Positions 1 to 9,002 of a stretch of 64,000 bases of DNA are shown piece by piece. Position 1 is the first letter of the stretch; every line of letters begins with the position of its first letter. The notes below the pieces were generated by a model. The model was not told where the DNA came from and did not search any database. It saw only the letters and a list, made by a program, of their open reading frames with translations. This stretch comes from Stenotrophomonas maltophilia (GTDB taxonomy: Bacteria > Pseudomonadota > Gammaproteobacteria > Xanthomonadales > Xanthomonadaceae). Both the position numbers and the translations under genes were made by a program. The DNA lies in contig NZ_CP015612.1 in assembly GCF_002138415.1 (NCBI RefSeq), positions 3,884,001 through 3,948,000 of the forward strand, in the 5' to 3' direction.

Positions 1-175
1 CGTTCTGCTCGGTGCAGGTCAGCCCGCTCAGCCAGTAAAGCACCGGCAGCTTCTGCGTTTCCGCCTGCGGCGGCAGGTACACGGCAAACTGCATGTCGCA
101 GCCCAGCGTGGTGGAATGATGGCGGTAGACGTCCTGCCAGCCGCCGAAACAGGCGCGGTGTTCAATGCGTTCCAT
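1..175 (-). CDS. fghA: S-formylglutathione hydrolase, N-terminal part (runs off left edge)
   Basis: Hydrolyses S-formylglutathione to formate and glutathione, the second step of glutathione-dependent formaldehyde detoxification in the cytoplasm. Only the first 58 codons are present. The translated start [20 protein letters not shown], followed by a stretch ending [13 protein letters not shown], is the usual N terminus of this esterase-D-like alpha/beta hydrolase. The catalytic serine lies outside the window. The ATG at 173-175 has a GGAG ribosome site about 6 bases upstream. It is the last gene of an operon with frmR, adhC and a YqcC-like gene, which supports the identification. The gap to the upstream gene (63 bases) contains a SMAG palindrome. 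Confidence 0.9.
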   Translation of the reverse strand, partial: MERIEHRACFGGWQDVYRHHSTTLGCDMQFAVYLPPQAETQKLPVLYWLSGLTCTEQN

Positions 176-216
176 GGTGTTCTCCTGCGCGGCGCGTCAG
201 CGCACGCGTGCTTCTG

Positions 217-240
217 GTAGATGCCGACCTTGGTCGGCTT
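217..240 (+). repeat. SMAG/REP palindrome inside the formaldehyde operon
   Basis: GTAG followed by the dyad GCCGACC-TT-GGTCGGC. It overlaps the TAA stop of the YqcC-like gene and lies between it and fghA, so transcripts of fghA must read through it. Confidence 0.75.
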
Positions 241-598
241 ATCCACGGGCGGCGTGGATGCCTTTGTTGATCCGTTCATCCAGCTGCGCCAGCAGGCGCA
301 GCAACGATTCGACGCCAGGCTGGCCATCAAGATTGCGCCAGGCCGCCACGGCCACATCGCTGCGCGGCGGCCACTGCCCGGCCGCGCGCGCCTCGTAAAG
401 GCGCGGCAGGAATACCTGCGCAAGCCACTGCTCGAACTGCATGCCATCGTCGCTGCCGAAGGCCGAGGTCACCGCACGCGGTGGCCCCACCTCCCCCACT
501 ACCCAGCCCAGCGCACGCAGCGCCTGCTCGATCGGGGCCACCAGGGCCGCGCGCGGGTCTTCCGCACGCGGCCGGCGCAGGACACCCAGCCAGCCCAT
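239..598 (-). CDS. YqcC-like (DUF446) protein
   Basis: A 119-residue protein that resembles the YqcC/DUF446 family, small helical proteins of unknown biochemical role often encoded beside pseudouridine synthase truC. The match rests on the central segment around residues 54-68 (QFEQWLAQVFLPRLYE), the family signature of an aromatic/Trp-rich helix followed by a basic residue, and on the typical length of 100-120 residues. It begins 8 bases after the adhC stop, so it is co-transcribed with the formaldehyde genes. The context suggests a helper role there, but this is inference. No signal peptide or membrane segment is visible. Confidence 0.65.
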   Translation of the reverse strand: MGWLGVLRRPRAEDPRAALVAPIEQALRALGWVVGEVGPPRAVTSAFGSDDGMQFEQWLAQVFLPRLYEARAAGQWPPRSDVAVAAWRNLDGQPGVESLLRLLAQLDERINKGIHAARG

Positions 599-606
599 GA
601 CGCGGC

Positions 607-2050
<1,444 letters not shown>

Positions 2051-2069
2051 GGCGGGGCCACCTCGGAAC

Positions 2070-2088
2070 TATACTGGGGGATAGTATA
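2070..2088 (-). promoter_or_regulatory. Candidate FrmR operator
   Basis: Inverted repeat TATACT-gggggat-AGTATA with a G-tract between the arms, 20-38 bases upstream of the frmR start. A/T arms around a G/C tract are the known form of CsoR/RcnR/FrmR operators. Confidence 0.7.
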
Positions 2089-2237
2089 CATAGAAGCCTT
2101 TGACTTGACGCAAATGGCTTTCTCGGACTCCCAGACGGCAGCCCTTAATCCCAAGGAATCAATTACTTGCGACGATCCAGCGGCCACCAACACTGTGTCA
2201 GGCATGCTTTGGGGTCGGCAACAGCTGGAATCAAATA

Positions 2238-2657
2238 ATGGGTATTGGCATCCAACTCGGGCGCATCACCGATGAAATCGGCAGCAGCGATTTTCTGTAT
2301 GCGTTCTTCTCGACAATCACCGGCAATCTGGAACCGGATGGATGGGGAAGCCGCTTCCCGATCATCATGAAGCAGCTCTATGCCGGCTGCGTGCAGAAAT
2401 CAGATGCGGCCACCGCGCTGTCCGAGATGTACGTCATCCGCACTGAGCTGGCCGAAATGCCACCGACCCATGCCATCTGGTCGTTCGATGATCGATCGCA
2501 GCGTCCGCCGTGGGGAGACGATATCGCTCCCGATATCGACAGCTTGGCGGCCTATTTCGTCACTGCACATGGGCGTGATCTGATTGCGCTTCTGATTGAT
2601 GTGCTTGAAGCGCTCCAGGAAGGCGAAGACACGTCCGCCCGGATCGTCAGCTACTGA
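2238..2657 (+). CDS. Imm70-family immunity protein (orphan)
   Basis: A 139-residue cytoplasmic protein that I recognise as Imm70, a family of predicted immunity proteins that protect against polymorphic or contact-dependent toxins. Family hallmarks visible here are the N-terminal GIGIQLGRITDEIGSSDFLY and SRFPIIMKQLY, then RPPWGDDI and the YFVTAHGRDL segment. The assignment is from memory of the family rather than a search. No adjacent toxin gene is visible: the neighbours are frmR (divergent) and a LysR regulator (convergent). Base composition is a little lower in GC than the flanking genes, consistent with acquisition. No strong Shine-Dalgarno precedes the ATG. Its function as an immunity protein is inferred from family only. 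Confidence 0.72.
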   Translation: MGIGIQLGRITDEIGSSDFLYAFFSTITGNLEPDGWGSRFPIIMKQLYAGCVQKSDAATALSEMYVIRTELAEMPPTHAIWSFDDRSQRPPWGDDIAPDIDSLAAYFVTAHGRDLIALLIDVLEALQEGEDTSARIVSY

Positions 2658-2667
2658 CGCCTTAGGT

Positions 2668-3576
2668 TCAGTCAAACAAGCCCTCGCCCGCCAACCGCGT
2701 CAGTTCATCCACCACGTAGCGCACCTTCGGCCGCAGATGACGCGTCGGCGGCCACAGCGCGTGGATGTCGATGTGCCGTTGCATGTACGCATCCAGCACC
2801 GATTGCAGCGCACCGGATTGCAGATGACGACGTACCAGCGACTCCGGCATCTGGCAGATACCGAGACCGGCAATGGCCGCTTCAATCACCGCGTCGCCGT
2901 CATTGAGCTGATACGGCGCATTCGGGATGAATGTCCCTTCGTCATCCTCGCTGCCGATCCGCCACCAGACCGGCTGGCCATGACGGAAACCGACGATGCT
3001 GCGGTGCTGCGCCAGTTCCTCGACAGTAGCCGGCACGCCATGCGCCTGCAGGTACTCCTGCGATGCGCAGGTGACCAGGCGTTGGCGGCCCAGCCGCCGC
3101 GCAACCAGATGCTCTGCCTGGTGCAGCCCACCGAAACGGATCAGCAGGTCGATGCCTTCCTCGACGGGATCGACGAAGTGATCGGTGAAGGTCATCGTCA
3201 GCTGCAGGTCCGGGTACTGCCGGCACAGGCGCAACAGCACCGGCAGCACCACCAGCCGCCCGAACGAGGATGGCATGTCGATGCGCAGCCGCCCACTGGG
3301 CAGGCCGGCCGACCCCAGGCAGGCCTCTGCAGCGGAGATTTCTTCCAGCGCGGCCGCACACGACGCGTAGTACGCCTCGCCATCGGTGGTCAGTGCGATG
3401 CGCCGCGTAGTGCGATGGAACAGGCGCACACCCAGTCGCGTTTCCAGCCGGGCGATGGCCTTGCCCACCGCCGAGCGCGAGATGCCCAGCGCGTCTGCCG
3501 CCTCGGTGAAGCTGCCCGAGCGTGCGGTCGTGACGAACGTCACCAGGCCATTCAAGGATTCCAGCGGAAGCATCAT
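2668..3576 (-). CDS. LysR-family transcriptional regulator
   Basis: A regulator of about 302 residues with an N-terminal winged helix-turn-helix (residues 1-60, ARSGSFTEAADALGISRSAVGKAIARLE) and a C-terminal periplasmic-binding-like effector domain. I start it at the ATG at 3574-3576 (MMLPLESL), preceded by a GGGGTGAG ribosome site. A GTG/ATG further upstream would add 22 residues and run into the divergent gene's control region. It is transcribed away from the old-yellow-enzyme gene with two dyads in the gap, the normal arrangement for a LysR regulator controlling its neighbour. The inducing ligand cannot be read from sequence. Confidence 0.9.
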   Translation of the reverse strand: MMLPLESLNGLVTFVTTARSGSFTEAADALGISRSAVGKAIARLETRLGVRLFHRTTRRIALTTDGEAYYASCAAALEEISAAEACLGSAGLPSGRLRIDMPSSFGRLVVLPVLLRLCRQYPDLQLTMTFTDHFVDPVEEGIDLLIRFGGLHQAEHLVARRLGRQRLVTCASQEYLQAHGVPATVEELAQHRSIVGFRHGQPVWWRIGSEDDEGTFIPNAPYQLNDGDAVIEAAIAGLGICQMPESLVRRHLQSGALQSVLDAYMQRHIDIHALWPPTRHLRPKVRYVVDELTRLAGEGLFD

Positions 3577-3580
3577 CTCA

Positions 3581-3605
3581 CCCCACATTGGGGACAAATA
3601 GTCCC
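3581..3605. promoter_or_regulatory. Two abutting dyads between divergent LysR and OYE genes
   Basis: CCCCA-cat-TGGGG at 3581-3593 directly overlaps GGGAC-aaata-GTCCC at 3591-3605. Both repeats are perfect. The position just upstream of the LysR start suggests an operator for the regulator. Confidence 0.55.
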
Positions 3606-3695
3606 GCACGAAGGGAGATCGAAGCGCTTTATGCGCCCGCATGTCAACTCCATCCTGTGTACATCGCGCCGCTGGCGCCTCTCCCCCGCACCGAG

Positions 3696-4808
3696 ATGAC
3701 CGACATGACCGCCGCCCTGTTCCATCCTTTCGACCTGGCAGGCACCGCCCTGCGCAACCGCATCGCGATGGCGCCGATGACCCGCGCCCGCAATCCCAGC
3801 TCGATCGCCAACGCGCTCACCGCGCGGTACTACCGGCAACGCGCCAGCGCCGGCCTGATCATCAGCGAAGGCACGCCGGTCTCGCCGCAGGGCCAGGGCT
3901 ACATCGACGTGCCGGGCATCTGGTCCGACGAACAGGTGGCGGGCTGGAAGCTCGTCACCGAAGCCGTGCATGCCGCGCAGGGCACGATCTTCGCCCAGCT
4001 CTGGCATGTGGGCCGCATGTCGCATGCCTCGCTGCAGCCTGAGGGTGGGCAACCGGTCAGCGCGGGTACGCGCCCGGTCGCCAGCGCCCCGAAGAACACC
4101 TCGTTCGTGTACCTGGCCGATGGCAGCCGTGGCCATGCCGATCCCACCCCAGCACGTGCACTGCAGACCGCAGAGATTCCCGGCATCGTCGAGGACTTCG
4201 CACGCGGCGCCGACAACGCCATTGCTGCCGGCTTCGACGGTATCGAGCTGCATGCCGCCAACGGTTACCTGTTCGAGCAGTTCCTCAACCCGCTCATCAA
4301 CCAGCGAGAAGACCGCTATGGCGGCTCATTGCCGAACCGTGCGCGATTGATCCTGGAAACCGTCGACGCGATGGCCCAGCGCATCGGCGCCCACCGCATC
4401 GGCGTGCGCCTGGCACCGAACAACCTCACCTTCGACATGCCGTTCTACCCCGACAACGAAGCCACCTACCTGTACCTGGCCAAGGAACTGGGCAAGCGCG
4501 GGCTGGCCTATGTGCACCTCAATGACAACCTGCAGGCGGGGCAGTCAGTGCTGGGCGAGGCCTTCCTGCGGCAGTTCAAGCAGGCCTACGGTGGCACCGT
4601 GATCCTGGCCGGCGGCATGACCCGCGAGCGTGCCCTGCAGCTGGTCGAGGCCGGCACCATCGACCTGGCCGCATTCGGCCAGCCGTTCATCGCCAACCCG
4701 GATCTGGTCGAGCGCCTGCAGCGCGACGTCGCGCTGGCCACGCCCGACCGCAACACGTATTACGGTGGTGGCGAAGCAGGCTACCTCGACTACCCGCGCG
4801 CGCCGTAG
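3696..4808 (+). CDS. Alkene reductase, old yellow enzyme family (NemA/XenB-like)
   Basis: An FMN-dependent NAD(P)H oxidoreductase that reduces activated C=C bonds, nitro compounds or quinones. From the ATG at 3696 it is 370 residues, the usual length. The N terminus LFHPFDLAGTALRNRIAMAP and TRAR motif, QLWHVGRMSH (about residues 101-110), the substrate-binding His186-x-x-Asn189 with Tyr191 (ELHAANGY) and DRYGGS are all conserved. Upstream in-frame starts exist from 3588, but they overlap the regulator's operator and add a non-homologous leader. The stop codon TAG lies inside the GTAG of a SMAG palindrome. It is probably controlled by the divergent LysR protein in response to an electrophile. 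Confidence 0.93.
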   Translation: MTDMTAALFHPFDLAGTALRNRIAMAPMTRARNPSSIANALTARYYRQRASAGLIISEGTPVSPQGQGYIDVPGIWSDEQVAGWKLVTEAVHAAQGTIFAQLWHVGRMSHASLQPEGGQPVSAGTRPVASAPKNTSFVYLADGSRGHADPTPARALQTAEIPGIVEDFARGADNAIAAGFDGIELHAANGYLFEQFLNPLINQREDRYGGSLPNRARLILETVDAMAQRIGAHRIGVRLAPNNLTFDMPFYPDNEATYLYLAKELGKRGLAYVHLNDNLQAGQSVLGEAFLRQFKQAYGGTVILAGGMTRERALQLVEAGTIDLAAFGQPFIANPDLVERLQRDVALATPDRNTYYGGGEAGYLDYPRAP

Positions 4809-4829
4809 ATCCACACCATGCGTGGATGC
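4805..4829 (+). repeat. SMAG/REP palindrome overlapping a stop codon
   Basis: GTAG followed by ATCCAC-accat-GCGTGGAT. Its TAG is the stop codon of the preceding gene. Confidence 0.75.
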
Positions 4830-4854
4830 GACGCACCCTTCGCCACCGGACACA

Positions 4855-5424
4855 TCACGGCGCCTTCTCTACCTTGGTCGAGTCCGAATCAAAGGTCAGC
4901 ACACGGGTGCTGATCTCGCCCTTGGCCGAATCCTTGCGACTCAGCTCAAGCCGCCCCTGGTTGCCCTGCGCCACCAGGCTGGCGGCGAAGCTGCCCTCGT
5001 TGGACAGTGCCGTGATCACGGCGGAGCCATCGGGCGCGACTCTCATGCCCGCGCGATCGCGAACCTTGTATCCCACGCCAACCGGTGCATCCAAGGCCAT
5101 CACCGCGCTGCCGTTGGCCATGGTGCCGATGCCACCGCGCTCATCGCCCTTCGCATCGTAGATGGTCATGCCCGTTGCGCGTGAGTTGCGGGCAATGTCA
5201 CTGGCATCCTCGGCAATCTGCACGCGCGTGCGCCCTTCACTGTCGAGCACGGTCAGCTTGTAGGTACGGATCTCCGGCACCACGCTGGCATCGGGCGTGG
5301 CCACGCTGGTCCCGATCAGGGCCAACGATGCGCCCAGCGCGAACATCGAGGCAGCAAGCAGATTCCTGCGGCGCAGCCGGTGTTCCAGGCGTTCCAAGCG
5401 TAGGGCTATATCCTGTTCATGCAT
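4855..5424 (-). CDS. Membrane-anchored protein, tandem paralogue 2
   Basis: A protein of about 189 residues of unknown function. From the ATG at 5422-5424 (GGGAG ribosome site upstream) it reads a short charged cytoplasmic segment (LRLERLEHRLRRRN), one hydrophobic transmembrane stretch at about residues 22-42, then an extracytoplasmic domain. That domain shares with the upstream gene the order VPEIRT, VLDSEGR, ERGG, ALDAPVGVGY, DRAGM, DGSA and LSN-G. It is thus a clear tandem paralogue of the 5462-6019 gene, likely co-transcribed with it (37-base gap). The repeated Asp/Gly-rich loops suggest a small beta domain. I do not recognise the family. Confidence 0.8.
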   Translation of the reverse strand: MHEQDIALRLERLEHRLRRRNLLAASMFALGASLALIGTSVATPDASVVPEIRTYKLTVLDSEGRTRVQIAEDASDIARNSRATGMTIYDAKGDERGGIGTMANGSAVMALDAPVGVGYKVRDRAGMRVAPDGSAVITALSNEGSFAASLVAQGNQGRLELSRKDSAKGEISTRVLTFDSDSTKVEKAP

Positions 5425-5461
5425 GTTGCGCTCCCTGTTTGAGTCTGTGGTTGTTGCTCCG

Positions 5462-6019
5462 TCACTTGCCATCAGCGTCCACGTGGATCACACGGGTGGA
5501 TGCGCCGCCTTCGGCGGACTCCATGCGACTCAGCTCCAGCTGTTCTTCCGCGCCCTGCGCGACCAGCCTGGCGGCAAAGCCCCCCGCGTTGGACAGGACA
5601 CCGATAAGCGCCGAACCGTCCGCTCCCACTTTCATTCCAGCCCGATCTGACACGCGATAGCCAACGCCGCGCGGCGCATCCAGGGCAACCGTGGCACTGC
5701 CATCGTCGGCCGTGACCATGCCTCCACGCTCCTGTTCATTGCCATCGAAGATGATCAACCCCGCCACCCGGGCGTTGCGCTTGATGTCCAGGTCCGGCGC
5801 GTCCTCACCGATCTCCACCCGCTTGCGTCCTTCCTGATCAAGCACGATCAGGCGTTGGGTGCGAATCTCGGGAACGATGCCGGCCTCCGGGCTGGCAACA
5901 CCGCGACCGGCCAGCACGATCGATACCAACAGGACGGGCGTTGCCACCAGCAGCCAGCGCCATCGGCCTGCCCGTTGCTCAAGCGTGCGTACGCGCGCTT
6001 CCACTTCCAGATCCCGCAT
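5462..6019 (-). CDS. Membrane-anchored protein, tandem paralogue 1
   Basis: A 185-residue protein of unknown function with the same layout as its downstream neighbour: a charged N terminus (DLEVEARVRTLEQRAGRW), a single transmembrane helix (about residues 21-40), then a domain with VPEIRT, VLDQEGRKRVEI, ERGG, ALDAPRGVGY, DRAGM and DGSA. The start has a GGAG site. The pair is divergent from a glyoxalase-fold gene. The EARVRTLEQR segment could form a short coiled coil, so homo- or hetero-oligomers of the two paralogues are conceivable. That is inference. Confidence 0.8.
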   Translation of the reverse strand: MRDLEVEARVRTLEQRAGRWRWLLVATPVLLVSIVLAGRGVASPEAGIVPEIRTQRLIVLDQEGRKRVEIGEDAPDLDIKRNARVAGLIIFDGNEQERGGMVTADDGSATVALDAPRGVGYRVSDRAGMKVGADGSALIGVLSNAGGFAARLVAQGAEEQLELSRMESAEGGASTRVIHVDADGK

Positions 6020-6118
6020 GGAATTCTCCCTGGCAACGAGGCCACCGGTCGCAACGACGGGGGCACTCCGATCCTGAACTACAGTTCGATCCTAGAACGT
6101 CCATCCGTGCCCAACAAC

Positions 6119-6550
6119 ATGACGAAAGTCCCCATGAACTCCGTCACCACTTCGTTCATCGTCAACCTCGACGTACCCGATCTTGCTGCCGCTGAGGCCT
6201 TCTACATCGAAGCCTTCGGCCTGCGGATCGGCCGCCGTCTCGGGCCGGAGGCCGTGGAACTGCTCGGCGGGCCAACGCCGTTGTACCTGCTGCAGAACGA
6301 AGCTGACAGCATCGCTACTGAAGATGGCGACGTACGCGACTACGAGCGCCACTGGACGCCACTGCACCTGGACTGGGTGGTGGATGACATCGAGACCGCA
6401 CTGGTGCGTGCGATTGCGGCCGGGGCGACACTCGAGCAATCCATGCGCGAGCATCGCTGGGGGCGCATCGCCGTTCTGGCCGATCCGTTCGGCCACGGCT
6501 TCTGCCTGATCCAGTTCAGTGGCGAAGGCTACGACGCGCTGGTCGAATGA
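6119..6550 (+). CDS. VOC (glyoxalase/bleomycin-resistance fold) protein
   Basis: A 143-residue single-domain protein of the vicinal oxygen chelate superfamily. The beta-alpha-beta pattern is visible: SFIVNLDVPDLAAAEAFYIE at the N terminus and LADPFGHGFCLIQF at the C terminus, the latter being the typical closing strand with DPFGH. Members include glyoxalases, dioxygenases and antibiotic-binding proteins; the substrate here cannot be assigned. I chose the ATG at 6119, because upstream sequence belongs to the divergent gene's control region. A second in-frame ATG lies at 6134. It probably acts as a dimer in the cytoplasm. Confidence 0.82.
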   Translation: MTKVPMNSVTTSFIVNLDVPDLAAAEAFYIEAFGLRIGRRLGPEAVELLGGPTPLYLLQNEADSIATEDGDVRDYERHWTPLHLDWVVDDIETALVRAIAAGATLEQSMREHRWGRIAVLADPFGHGFCLIQFSGEGYDALVE

Positions 6551-6562
6551 CCGGCGCATGGT

Positions 6563-7258
6563 TCACCACGGCAACGGCACCGCTTCGCCGTTGGCACGCT
6601 CGCCGTAATACAGCGACGGCAGCAGGCGCGAGAGGAAACTGAACTCCGTGTAGCAGTGCCTGAGCAGGCCCAGGCCGACCGCATCGCCGGCATCGCGGTG
6701 CGGATCGGTACTGTCCAGGCCGAGCACGAAGCGGCTGCGCAGCACACAGCCAAACGGCGTATCTCGCGCCACGTGCAGCATCTGCCCGTCGCAGGGATCA
6801 CCGTTTGCATCCAGGCGCACGTGGTCGCCGAAGCCGATGCGCGCGGCGATCACCGCCGATACATCGCCTGCATCCTGTGCCACCTGCAGGCGCTCGGGCA
6901 CCAGCAACGTGCGCGGGTCATGGAACTTCAGGCGCGCCGCCACCGGCGGGATGTCGGCCAGCGATTCCACGGCATGGATGCTGGCGCCGTGGTAGCTGCG
7001 CCCGCGCTGCCAGGCCGCGTCCCAGCCACGATGCTCGACATGATCGACCGGATGCCACCAGCGGATGTGCTGGGTGGTCTCGAAGAAGGTGAACCACCAG
7101 TCCAGCATGCGGCCCTTGCAGCCGTGCAGATCGGTGCGCACCGCCACCAGCAGGGTGCCGTCTTCGCGGCGCTGGATGCCGGTCTCCAGGTGCATCGGCG
7201 ACGGGTCCAGCAGATCGTGGTGGTCCAGCCAGGCGCGCGCGTTCACAGCGGTATCCAT
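6563..7258 (-). CDS. DAPG hydrolase (PhlG-like) family protein
   Basis: A 231-residue protein resembling 2,4-diacetylphloroglucinol/phloretin hydrolases, zinc enzymes that cleave C-C bonds of acylated phloroglucinols. Family-like features are the segment DLHGCKGRMLDWWFTFFETT (about residues 43-62), then HIRWWHPVDH with candidate metal-ligand histidines and a Glu-His (VEHRGWD), and a later SYHGASIHAVE. The call is from recollection of the family; the true substrate is unknown. I start at the ATG at 7256-7258, where the family N terminus begins; longer reading is into the regulatory gap. It is divergent from a TetR repressor with a strong dyad between them. Confidence 0.68.
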   Translation of the reverse strand: MDTAVNARAWLDHHDLLDPSPMHLETGIQRREDGTLLVAVRTDLHGCKGRMLDWWFTFFETTQHIRWWHPVDHVEHRGWDAAWQRGRSYHGASIHAVESLADIPPVAARLKFHDPRTLLVPERLQVAQDAGDVSAVIAARIGFGDHVRLDANGDPCDGQMLHVARDTPFGCVLRSRFVLGLDSTDPHRDAGDAVGLGLLRHCYTEFSFLSRLLPSLYYGERANGEAVPLPW

Positions 7259-7295
7259 CGGGGTCTCCTGCGGTGTTGGGAGACCCGACAATACG

Positions 7296-7312
7296 GAAAC
7301 GAAGAACGTTTC
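7296..7312. promoter_or_regulatory. Candidate TetR operator
   Basis: Perfect dyad GAAACG-aagaa-CGTTTC in the 85-base gap between the DAPG-hydrolase-like gene and the TetR gene. A second, overlapping dyad TTTCG-caattaa-CGAAA follows at 7309-7325 and a third, GGGTCTC...GAGACCC, at 7261-7286. The first has the size and symmetry expected for a TetR dimer and would control both promoters. Confidence 0.6.
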
Positions 7313-7343
7313 GCAATTAACGAAATGCGGTAAGATGGGGGCA

Positions 7344-7997
7344 ATGAACAGCACCACCCTGCCCGAGCCCACAACGCCGACCCGCCGCCGCGGCCGCCCT
7401 GCGCGCCCGGAAGCCGAAGTCCGCCACGCCGTGCTGCAGGCCACGCTGGAGCTGCTGCTGGCGCAGGGTTACGAGGCCACCACCATCGAAGCGGTGGCCG
7501 CGCACGCCGGGGTAGCGAAGAAGACCGTGTACCGCCACGCCAGCAACCGCGAGGAACTGGTCGGGTTGGCAGTACGCGAGTGGACCGACGGCTTCGCGCC
7601 ACAGTTGCAGCGCGATGCGCGCAATGCCGAAGAGGTCGTGCCACTGTTGCAGGACATCCTGCAGGCGGTGTGTGCGCAGGCGCTGTCGGCGCAGGCGGTG
7701 CAGGTATTCCGCCTGTTGGCCACCGATTTTCCCGGCAAGGACGCACTGCTGCAGGCTTACCTGGACAACGGCATCAAGCGCGGTCGTGCGCTGCTTGCCG
7801 ACTGGCTGGCGCGTCAGCAGCAGCGTGGGCTGCTGCGCGCGGGTGATGCCGCGTGCATGGCGCGGCTGATCCTGGCGATGGCCGTTGCCGAGCCACTGCG
7901 CGAACGTGTGATCGGCGTGGTGGCCGAGGATGCGCCGGTGGACGTACATCTACGTGAGTGCGTGGTGTTGTTGGGGCCGGTGTTGCAGGGGGCGTAG
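7344..7997 (+). CDS. TetR/AcrR-family transcriptional regulator
   Basis: A 217-residue repressor. Residues 12-70 form the tetracycline-repressor-type DNA-binding domain: AVLQATLELLLAQGYEATTI, the helix-turn-helix EAVAAHAGVAKKTVYRHASN, then the connecting helix. A basic leader TRRRGRPAR precedes it. The C-terminal ligand-binding and dimerisation helices end in LLGPVLQGA. I use the ATG at 7344 after GGGGG; an in-frame ATG at 7335 is possible. Its divergent placement from a PhlG-like hydrolase resembles the PhlH/PhlG arrangement of Pseudomonas, so it may derepress the hydrolase when an aromatic ligand binds. Confidence 0.92.
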   Translation: MNSTTLPEPTTPTRRRGRPARPEAEVRHAVLQATLELLLAQGYEATTIEAVAAHAGVAKKTVYRHASNREELVGLAVREWTDGFAPQLQRDARNAEEVVPLLQDILQAVCAQALSAQAVQVFRLLATDFPGKDALLQAYLDNGIKRGRALLADWLARQQQRGLLRAGDAACMARLILAMAVAEPLRERVIGVVAEDAPVDVHLRECVVLLGPVLQGA

Positions 7998-8006
7998 GGT
8001 TGCTCC

Positions 8007-8094
8007 ATCCACGCATGGCGTGGATCTGCCGGCCGATCCCGATCCGTTGGTCGGCAATGGCCTGCCCCGGTGGGTGCCGACCGTTGGTCGGCAC
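8007..8094. repeat. Two SMAG/REP palindromes
   Basis: ATCCACGC-atg-GCGTGGAT at 8007-8025 and GTGCCGACC-gtt-GGTCGGCAC at 8074-8094, filling the gap between the convergent TetR and LysR genes. Confidence 0.7.
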
Positions 8095-8106
8095 TCCAGC
8101 CGCGAC

Positions 8107-8991
8107 TCACTCGCGCAGCATATCCACGAACGCGCGCAGCGCACCGGGCATCTGCCGCTGTTTCGGGTAGTACAGCGCGAAGCCGGCGAACGGTTCGCTC
8201 CAGTCTTCCAGCACCGCCACCATCTGGCCCGATTCGATGTACGGCCTTGCCGTGTCTTCCAGCACGTAAGCCAGGCCGATGCCATCGAGCACCGCGCCAA
8301 CCACGGTGCCCTGTTCGCCCAGCGTCAGCCGTCCGGGCACGTCGATTTCCAGCGCCTGCCCACCGCGCTCGAACTGCCATTTGTACAGATGCCCGCTGGC
8401 GAAGCGGAAGCGGATGCATTCGTGTGCAGCGAGATCGCGCGGATGCTGTGGCGCCGGGTGCCGCCGCAGGTAGTCCGGCGAGCCGACAATCAGCCCACGC
8501 AGCGGTGGCCCCATCGGCACCGCCACCATGTCCTCGGGCACGAACTCATGCAGGCGCACGCCGGCGTCGTAACCCTCGGCGACGATGTCGACCAGGCCGT
8601 CGTTCTCGGTCAGTTCCACCCGCACGTCGGGATGGGCGTGCAGGAAGCGCGCCAGCCGCGGCCCCAGCTGGGTCGACACCGCCGCGCGGGTGGCGTTGAT
8701 GCGCAGCAGGCCGGCCGGGACGGCGCGGAACTGGTTCATTTCCTCCAGCGCATCGTGCACCTGCCCCAGCGCCGGCTGCAACCGCTCCAACAGGCGCTGC
8801 CCGGCCTCGGTCAGGGCCACGCTGCGGGTGGTGCGATGGAACAGGCCCACGCCCAACCGTTCTTCCAGCGCGCGGATCGCGTAGCTCACCGCCGAAGTCG
8901 ACAGCGCCAGTTCGGCGCCGGCGCGGCGGAAGCTGCGGTGGCGGGCAACCGCCGCGAACGCGGCCAGGTGGGAGAGGTTGTCAGTGGCCAT
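8107..8991 (-). CDS. LysR-family transcriptional regulator
   Basis: A 294-residue LysR protein with an N-terminal helix-turn-helix (RHRSFRRAGAELALSTSAVS, about residues 17-36) followed by the family RALEERLGVGLFHRTTRSV segment and a substrate-binding domain. Group-typical motifs such as LRINATRAAV and GVRLHEFV place it near regulators of oxidoreductases. It is divergent from the alcohol dehydrogenase gene, with a T-N11-A type dyad in the 107-base gap, and probably controls that gene as well as itself. Confidence 0.92.
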   Translation of the reverse strand: MATDNLSHLAAFAAVARHRSFRRAGAELALSTSAVSYAIRALEERLGVGLFHRTTRSVALTEAGQRLLERLQPALGQVHDALEEMNQFRAVPAGLLRINATRAAVSTQLGPRLARFLHAHPDVRVELTENDGLVDIVAEGYDAGVRLHEFVPEDMVAVPMGPPLRGLIVGSPDYLRRHPAPQHPRDLAAHECIRFRFASGHLYKWQFERGGQALEIDVPGRLTLGEQGTVVGAVLDGIGLAYVLEDTARPYIESGQMVAVLEDWSEPFAGFALYYPKQRQMPGALRAFVDMLRE

Positions 8992-9002
8992 GATTGTGCA
9001 GT

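Noticed and set aside
6119..7258. Glyoxalase-fold gene and DAPG-hydrolase-like gene as one operon.
   Set aside because: They are convergent, with only a 12-base gap between their stops.
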